From Chelydra serpentina (taxonomy: Eukaryota > Chordata > Testudines > Chelydridae), in NCBI GenBank assembly GCA_037349315.1, contig JBAIAC010000004.1, forward strand, positions 77,244,501 through 77,308,500: DNA of 64,000 bases. The letters are read 5' to 3'. The position numbers were made by a program, and so were the translations under genes. Each line of letters begins with the position of its first letter. Position 1 is the stretch's first letter. Positions 58,780-64,000 of the stretch are shown here, one piece after another. The notes beneath the pieces were generated by a model, which saw only the letters and a program-made list of their open reading frames with translations, did not search any database and was not told the origin of the DNA.

Positions 58780-58880
58780 GGTCAGATTTTCTGAGGTGTT
58801 GAGTACCCAGAATTTCTGTTGAAGTCAATAGGCACTACGGTGCTGGGCACTATGGTGTTTGGCACCTCTGAAAAAATAGG
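58780..58880. repeat. Palindromic MITE-like repeat
   Basis: GTCAGATTTTCTGAGGTGTTG and GGTGTTTGGCACCTCTGAAAA form the arms. The centre has TTGAAGTCAATAGG. Confidence 0.6.
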
Positions 58881-59112
58881 TTTTTAAGGGTATCTAAACT
58901 AATTCACTGGCTGTTATCATCAAGCAGCCTCCAAATCCAAATTACAACTCAGTATTAATCTGTCTGGATAGGACATCAAGCAGGTAGCAACTGTCAAATA
59001 CTTGGGAAGCATCACAGACAGTGCTGGAGGATGCTCAAAAAATACAGACTTACAGCTGCTACCATGTGTCAGGCCCTTTGGTGGCCTATGTGAAGATGTC
59101 ATGACTCATCCC

Positions 59113-60882
59113 TATTTTTCCCTATTGTTAAGAAAGGGAAAAAAAGTGACCCGGGTAACTACAGGCCTGTTAGTTTGACATCTGTAGTATGCAAGGTCTT
59201 GGAAAAATTTTTGAAGGAGAAAGTAGTTAAGGACCTTGAGGTCAATGGCAATTGGGACAAATTACAACATAGTTTTACAAAAGGTAGATCATGCAAAACC
59301 AACTTGATCTCCTTCTTTGAGAAAGTAACAGATTTTTTAGATAAAGGAAACGCAGTGGATCTAATCTACCTCGATTTCAGTAAGGCATTTGATACAGTAC
59401 CACATGAGGAATTATTGGTTAAATTGGAAAAGATGGGGATCAATATGAAAATTGAGAGGTGGATAAGGAACTGGTTAAAGGGGAGACTACAGCGGGTCAT
59501 ACTGAAAGGTGAACTGTCAGGTTGGCGGGAGGTTACTAGTGGAGTTCCTCAAGGTTCAGTTTTGGGACCAATTTTATTTAATCTTTTTATTACTGACCTC
59601 GGCACCAAAAGTGGGAGTGTGCTAATAAAGTTTGCAGATGACACAAAGTTGGGAGGTATTGCCAATTCAGAAAAGGATCGGGATATCCTACAGGAAGATC
59701 TGGATGACCTTGTAAACTGGAGTAATAGTAATAGGATGAAATTTAATAGTGAGAAGTGTAAGGTTATGCATTTAGGGATTAATAACAAGAATTTTAGTTA
59801 TAAGCTGGGGACGCATCAGTTGGAAGTAACGGAAGAGGAGAAGGACCTCGGAGTCCTGGTTGATCACAGGATGACTATGAGTCGCCAATGTGATGTGGCC
59901 GTGAAAAAAGCGAATGCGGTCTTGGGATGCATTAGGCGAGGTATTTCTAGTAGCGATAAGGAGGTGTTAGTACCGTTATACAAGGCATTGGTGAGACCTC
60001 ATTTGGAATACTGTGTGCAGTTCTGGTCTCCCATGTTTAAGAAGGATGAATTCAAACTGGAACAGGTACAAAGAAGGGCCACTAGGATGATCCGAGGAAT
60101 GGAAAACCTATCGTATGAAAGGAGACTCAAGGAGCTTGGTTTGTTTACCTTAACCAAAAGAAGGCTGAGGGGAGATATGATTGCTCTCTTTAAATATATC
60201 AGAGGGATAAATACCAGGGAGGGAGAGGAATTATTTCAGCTCAGTACCAATGTGGACACAAGAACAAATGGATATAAACTGGCCATCAGGAAGTTTAGAC
60301 TTGAAATTAGACGAAGGTTTCTAACCATCAGAGGAGTGAAGTTCTGGAACAGCCTTCCAAGGGAAGCAGTGGGGGCAAAAGACCTAACGGGCTTCAAGAT
60401 TAAGCTAGATAAATTTATGGAGGGGATGGTTTGATGGGATAACATGATCTTAGTCAAAGGTCAATTAATTGCCATCAGTGGTAAATAGGACCAATGGTCA
60501 ATGATGGGATGTTAGAAGTTACTACAGAGAACTTTTTCCTGGGTGTCTGGTTGGTGAGTCTTGCCCACATGCTCAGGGCTCAGCTGATCGCCATATTTGG
60601 GGTCGGGAAGGAATTTTCCTCCAGGGTAGATTGGCAGAGGCCCTGGAGGTTTTTTTGCCTTCCTCTGCAGCATGGGGCATGGGCCACTTACCGGAGGATT
60701 CTCTGCATCTTGAAGTCTTTAAACCATGATTTGAGGACTTCAATAGCTGAGACATAGGTGAGAGGATTATTCTAGGAGTGGGTGGGTGAGATTCTGTGGC
60801 CTGCATTGTGCAGGAGGTCAGACTAGATGATCATAATGGTCCCTTCTGACCTTAAAGTCTATGAGTCTATGAGTCTATGACA
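59113..60882 (+). mobile_element. CR1 LINE, 5'-truncated, well preserved
   Basis: It begins within ORF2 at PIVKKGKKSDPGNYRPVSL and ends after the full 3' UTR in three to four copies of CTATGAGT. It shares its 3' UTR with the copy at 22448-24364. A possible target match is ATGACTCA on the left with ATGACATCA on the right, but it is too weak to rely on. It is inserted in an RTE-like relic. Confidence 0.95.
59121..60434 (+). CDS. CR1 ORF2 reverse transcriptase, 3' part, open to its stop
   Basis: This is the C-terminal part of the CR1 ORF2 protein, the reverse transcriptase that copies element RNA at its insertion site. The frame is open from 59121 without an ATG start because the copy is 5'-truncated; it ends TTTGA at 60434. 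Visible blocks: QHSFTKGRSCKTN, motif A YLDFSKAFDTVPHEELLVKL, motif B TSGVPQGSVLGPILFNLFI, motif C IKFADDTKLGG with both aspartates, then [19 protein letters not shown] and FRLEIRRRFLTIRGVKFWNS. Endonuclease and ORF1 are missing, so it cannot move by itself. The absence of stops over 430-odd codons suggests a fairly recent insertion. No promoter is visible. Confidence 0.9.
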   Translation, partial: PIVKKGKKSDPGNYRPVSLTSVVCKVLEKFLKEKVVKDLEVNGNWDKLQHSFTKGRSCKTNLISFFEKVTDFLDKGNAVDLIYLDFSKAFDTVPHEELLVKLEKMGINMKIERWIRNWLKGRLQRVILKGELSGWREVTSGVPQGSVLGPILFNLFITDLGTKSGSVLIKFADDTKLGGIANSEKDRDILQEDLDDLVNWSNSNRMKFNSEKCKVMHLGINNKNFSYKLGTHQLEVTEEEKDLGVLVDHRMTMSRQCDVAVKKANAVLGCIRRGISSSDKEVLVPLYKALVRPHLEYCVQFWSPMFKKDEFKLEQVQRRATRMIRGMENLSYERRLKELGLFTLTKRRLRGDMIALFKYIRGINTREGEELFQLSTNVDTRTNGYKLAIRKFRLEIRRRFLTIRGVKFWNSLPREAVGAKDLTGFKIKLDKFMEGMV

Positions 60883-61262
60883 TCAACTTGCTATGAAGCT
60901 GCAGATCTGTAGAACCCAGATTATACCAACTTTATTGTACAGAAGTGAAATGTGGGTGCTGAGGAAGGCTGAAGAGCACCAGATTGATATTTTCAGTTCT
61001 CATTGTCTTCATCAGCTGCTCCATAATAAGTAGCAGTACAAGATAAAAAATGAAGATATTTGAAGCTGAACCCTGCAACCGCCTCTATCAGCACTGGTTT
61101 GGTTTCAGTGGCTTTCTCAGTACTGACATCTTATATGACTGATGGCAGACCAATGAATTTCAAAGAGTGTTTACCAAGGACAAATGCTACATTTCTGTCA
61201 GTCACAAGGCTGCCAAAAGGTTCAGTGGTGTGATAAGATTGCCAGTGATGAACATAAACTGA

Positions 61263-61989
61263 ATAACTAGCTAAGTCCTTAAGGTGGTCTGGCTAGAGAT
61301 TGATCCATGTGGCACTTGATCTGCAAGGAGGCTATGTCCCTTTGGGATTTGCCATCATGATGATGACCAGGGGCTCTAAAGCTGGATATCCAAAAACCGA
61401 GACACCTAAAAATCAGTGGACGCTTTCCAAAATGTGGCCCCTAGTTAACAAAAATGAAATAATACCCTTTCCTACTAAATGTATTAAACCTGAAATCTGT
61501 TTTAACAGTAATTTCTGAAAGATACATCTTTCTGAATTTGAAGCTAATACATCATTCTGTGACTAAGTACACCTGGTGAAGTAAATCATTTCTATTTAAA
61601 AGGAAAATTACTTATTTTATTATTCTTAACGTATACACACAAGTTGGAAGAATTCTTTAAAAGCCACCTTACAATTTTAAAGACCAAAGAAATCCCTTGG
61701 TAAACCAAGGGTGACCAGATCCATATGATTGGTATATGATGCATTAAGTGTCCTGTGAACTATGTTCAAACATTGTGAGCCAATAATGTAATGTTATAAA
61801 GATGGTATTTTAATATGACTCAATCACACAGAGCAAGGTAATCTTGAATGAGAGGGATTTACAATATAGCCTTTTAATGAGGTTCTGGGCAGACTCAAAT
61901 CTCTCAGAACCAATGAGACCTGCTCTGTAAAATAAAGTGAACTGGAAGCACTTACATTTAGTTTATTAATATTGTTCCCAGCATTGCCC
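61263..61989. other. No gene recognised
   Basis: Unique sequence apart from a weak foldback repeat near 61380-61445 (GGATATCCAAAAACCGAG, CCAAAATGTGGCC). The lone GGGTGACCAGAT at 61709-61720 matches a hAT terminus but has no partner. Confidence 0.4.
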
Positions 61990-63105
61990 AGAAAGGAGAG
62001 ACTTCAAATCTTGAGTTAGGTGCCTAGCCTTACAATGCAGATAGGAATCTAAAAATGCGATCCACAAAAGCCAGCACTGTAGGCAGGAAGCTGCCTAAAC
62101 TAGCCAATAGCAGATGCCAAGGAGAGGGGTGTGGCAAGCCCCATCAATCTCAGGGGAGTTAGGCACCTAGTCCGGGCTGGAGGGAGGTCCTCCTATCTCA
62201 CTTGGGATCCATGGCTGGGAGAACCCTCTCCCAGAATCAGGCACCTAAACTGTTTATTCCAAGAATAGCAGTGGTGTATGCCTAACTCCACACAAAATGG
62301 CTGAGTGTGGGTTAGGAGGAAAAGGAAGGCTTCCCTTATAATCTTTCACCCAGTGGTGAGGTTACTCACTCAGGATGTGGAAGACCCCAGTTCAATTTCC
62401 CCACACATATGCATCTAATGAAAAAGGGGTTTCCCACCTCTCAGGTGTGTGCCCTAGCCACTGAAATGTAGTCATTCTCACTCTCTCTCTGGCCTAACAC
62501 AAATTTAATTATTTATACGCAGTGGATGAACTGCAACTGGAAAGAATACCAGAATATGCCATAGTCCAGTGGTTAGGGCACTTCTCCTCATCAGGCAGAA
62601 GGGGGAATTGAATTGAAGTCTCCCACAAGCCTACCAGCTTGGGCCCTGAGATAGGTGGGTCTACATCTAGATTCACTTGGTTTGAGGATCCTGCTGTGGC
62701 TTAGGCATCAGATAGGTGCTAGCTTTCAGGACTGAGCATGCGCACTGCTGCCTCAGAGGCAGAATCTTAGGGTAGGTCTACACTTACCGGCTGGATCGGA
62801 GGCGTCGGATCGATGTTCTGGGTTTGATTTATCGCGTCTTGTCTAGACGCGATAAATCGAACCAGGAAGTGCTCCCCCGTCGACGCTGGTAATCCAGCTC
62901 GACGAACGGAGTAGGCGGAGTCGACGGGGGAGCCTGCGCGCCGCGTGTGGACCCCGGGTAAGTACGTTTTCATTCGAACTAAGATAGTTCGACTTCAGCT
63001 ACGTTATTCACGTAGCTGAAGTTGCGTATCTTAGTTCGAATTGGGGTTAGTGTAGACCAGCCCTTAGGCACCTCGGGGACTTTAATGGTGGAAATTTAGG
63101 CATCT
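61990..63105. repeat. GTTAGGCACCTA-type repeat with tRNA-like units
   Basis: The motif GAGTTAGG(C/T)GCCTAG or its complement recurs at 61994, 62157, 62242 and 63063. Three tRNA-like units lie inside: plus at 62351-62405 and 62562-62635, and minus at 62427-62462. They have A-box-like TGGTTAGGGCAC and B-box-like AGTTCAATTTCC, and AGTTCAATT follows GACCCC. These could be remnants of tRNA-derived SINEs. The complete Harbinger-like element at 62770-63063 sits within it. Confidence 0.45.
62767..63066. mobile_element. Harbinger-like MITE, complete, 294 bp
   Basis: TTA at 62767-62769 is repeated at 63064-63066, and removal of the element restores ATCTTAGGCACC in the host repeat. It begins GGGTAGGTCTACACTTACC and ends with the complement of GGGCTGGTCTACACTAACC. 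Inside, perfect palindromes include GATTTATCGCGTCT with its complement and ACTTCAGCTACGT with its complement. A 3-bp TTA duplication indicates the PIF/Harbinger group. No transposase is present. Confidence 0.75.
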
Positions 63106-63138
63106 CTGGGGTTAGATGGCAATTTAACAGGGATTTTG

Positions 63139-63371
63139 AGAATCTGGAAACAAGGTGTACATTTTTAATGGTGAGAGTAATTAACCACTGAAACAATTTA
63201 CCAAGAGTCATGGTGGATTCTCCATCACTGATAATTTTAAAATCAATATTTGATGCTTCTCTAAAATGTATGCTCTAGGAATTATGTTAAGGAAGTTCTG
63301 TGGCTAGTGTTATGCAGGAGGCCAGGCTAGATGATCACAATGGTCCATTCTGGCCTGAGAATCTATGAATC
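63139..63371 (+). mobile_element. CR1 LINE 3' end
   Basis: GGTGAGAGTAATTAACCACTG corresponds to the ORF2 C-terminal VRVINHW block. The 3' UTR follows with TGGCTAGTGTTATGCAGGAG, GGCTAGATGATCACAATGG and AGAATCTATGAATCTT. Confidence 0.9.
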
Positions 63372-63469
63372 TTGGTGGCACCAAAAAGTAGGACTTAGGT
63401 ACCTATGTCTTTTTGTGGATCAAGGTCTCAGTAACTTTGCACATATGTGGAATTGCGTACAGGAGAATA

Positions 63470-64000
63470 TAAGAATGACCATACTGGATAAGTTCCTACC
63501 TGTACTTTATCAACTTCTATCCTCTCCTCTTCACTAGGATATAGAGTATCCCATTTAATAATTCCTCCTTTAAGGGATGTGTCTGTCCGAACTACGAGCT
63601 TTTTCACACCTGTTGGCTTCTCCCCAGGCCTTAGTTTAAAAACTCTCCTACAACCTTTCTAATTTTACATGCCAGCTATCTGTTCTGTTTTGGTTTAAGT
63701 GGAACCCATCCTTCCTCTATAGGCTCCTCCTTTTCCAAAAGGTTCCCCAGTTCCTAATAAATCTAAATCCCTCTTCTGAACACCATAGTCTCATCCACAC
63801 ATTGAGACCCTGAAGTTCTGCCTGTCTAACTGGCCCTGCGCGTAGAACTAAAAGCATTTTAGAGAATGCTACCATGAAGTTCCTGGATTTTAATCTCTGA
63901 CCTAGAATCTTAAATTTGGCTGCCAGGACCTCTCACCTCTCCTTCCCTCTGTCACTGGTACCAATATGTACCACAATCACTGATCCCACACTGCACATAA
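63470..64000 (-). pseudogene. CR1 ORF1 esterase (SGNH) region, cut by right edge
   Basis: On the minus strand one frame, from about 63990 to 63640, reads VIVVHIGTSDRGKER, EVLAAKFKILGQRLKS, ELQGLNVWMRLWCSEEGFRF and KDGFHLNQN. HIGTSD (63951-63968) is a variant of block III, HIGTND, of SGNH-hydrolase folds, and DGFHLN (63693-63710) matches block V with its D-x-x-H pair. CR1 and L2 LINEs carry such an esterase domain in ORF1. Two in-frame stops, after KER and after RRSL, disable this copy. The GDS block would lie outside the window. The segment 63470-63640 is probably the ORF1-ORF2 linker. Confidence 0.7.

Larger units (their letters stand above)
58930..61262 (+). pseudogene. RTE-like LINE C-terminal relic split by CR1
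   Basis: Left of the CR1, a translated frame reads ATVKYLGSITDSAGGCSKNT, the YLGSxIxxDG block after the palm domain of RTE-type reverse transcriptases. Right of it, RTQIIPTLLYRSEMWVLRKA at about 60905-60970 is the block xxILPTLLYGSEtWxLRK that follows in the same proteins. The CR1 (59113-60882) separates the two. Further right, RLYQHWFGFSG may correspond to the RWxGHVxRM region. Stops abound; it is an old relic. Related clades cannot be excluded by eye. Confidence 0.6.

Noticed and set aside
61709..61720. hAT terminus GGGTGACCAGAT
   Set aside because: A single 12-base match without an opposite terminus or target duplication.
62351..62635. tRNA gene candidates
   Set aside because: A-box and B-box are recognisable but cloverleaf arms do not pair and units are in mixed orientation inside a repeat.
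1..64000. CRISPR array, operon, riboswitch, phage or plasmid feature
   Set aside because: The repeat content and codon structure are those of a vertebrate nuclear genome. The tandem arrays are in LTRs and have no spacer pattern.

Overview
This window reads as reptilian nuclear DNA, most likely from a turtle. Its only long coding frames are decayed CR1 LINE reverse-transcriptase frames. CR1 3' ends with the 8-base ATTCTATG/TCTATGAG-type tail recur on both strands. The surrounding hAT, Harbinger-like, Tigger-like and LTR repeats are ones I associate with chelonian genomes. The clade call is recognition from memory without alignment; other sauropsids are possible. I see no bacterial, phage, plasmid or CRISPR feature. 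I cannot support any host protein-coding exon, so the window is probably intergenic or deep intronic.

Layout. 1-4100: an LTR cut by the left edge, a GTCAGAG-rich repeat and a complete 1.1-kb solo LTR flanked by an unusually long 54-bp duplication. 4100-9650: mostly unique AT-rich DNA, then a CR1 tail, a Penelope-like fragment, a Harbinger-like end, a 392-bp Tigger-like MITE and another CR1 tail. 10250-13200: palindromic MITEs, a GC-rich element with an 11-bp target duplication, a 1.4-kb LTR with a 67-bp minisatellite, and a 124-bp hAT MITE with a perfect 8-bp duplication. 13880-14000: three consecutive perfect hairpins. 14600-20200: Penelope-like, Tigger-like, LTR, hAT and CR1 fragments in otherwise unique sequence. 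21000-26600: the densest block, where two hAT elements stand side by side, an LTR is split by a CR1 that is itself split by a hAT, and a second LTR is split by another hAT and followed directly by a minus-strand CR1. 34100-36710: a complete LTR, then a long frameshifted CR1 ORF2. 37350-38490: an L2-like LINE relic. 41250-41920: a palindromic hAT and a Harbinger-like MITE. 46120-49490: a minus-strand CR1 split by a solo LTR. 52330-58590: two more LTRs and a palindromic hAT. 58930-61260: an RTE-like LINE relic split by a CR1 that keeps an open reverse-transcriptase frame. 61990-64000: a repeat with tRNA-like promoter boxes interrupted by a Harbinger-like element, then a CR1 fragment and the ORF1 esterase region of another CR1 that leaves the window.

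Nothing here works as an operon or pathway. What the window records is a sequence of insertions: nesting and target duplications give the relative order of LTR, CR1 and DNA-transposon activity. The observations most worth checking are the long flanking duplications (54 bp and 35 bp), the clustered perfect hairpins, the hammerhead-like core in the Penelope fragment, the 11-bp duplication and the LINE-in-LINE nest. Repeat family names are my recognition; boundaries based on terminal motifs and target duplications were read directly.
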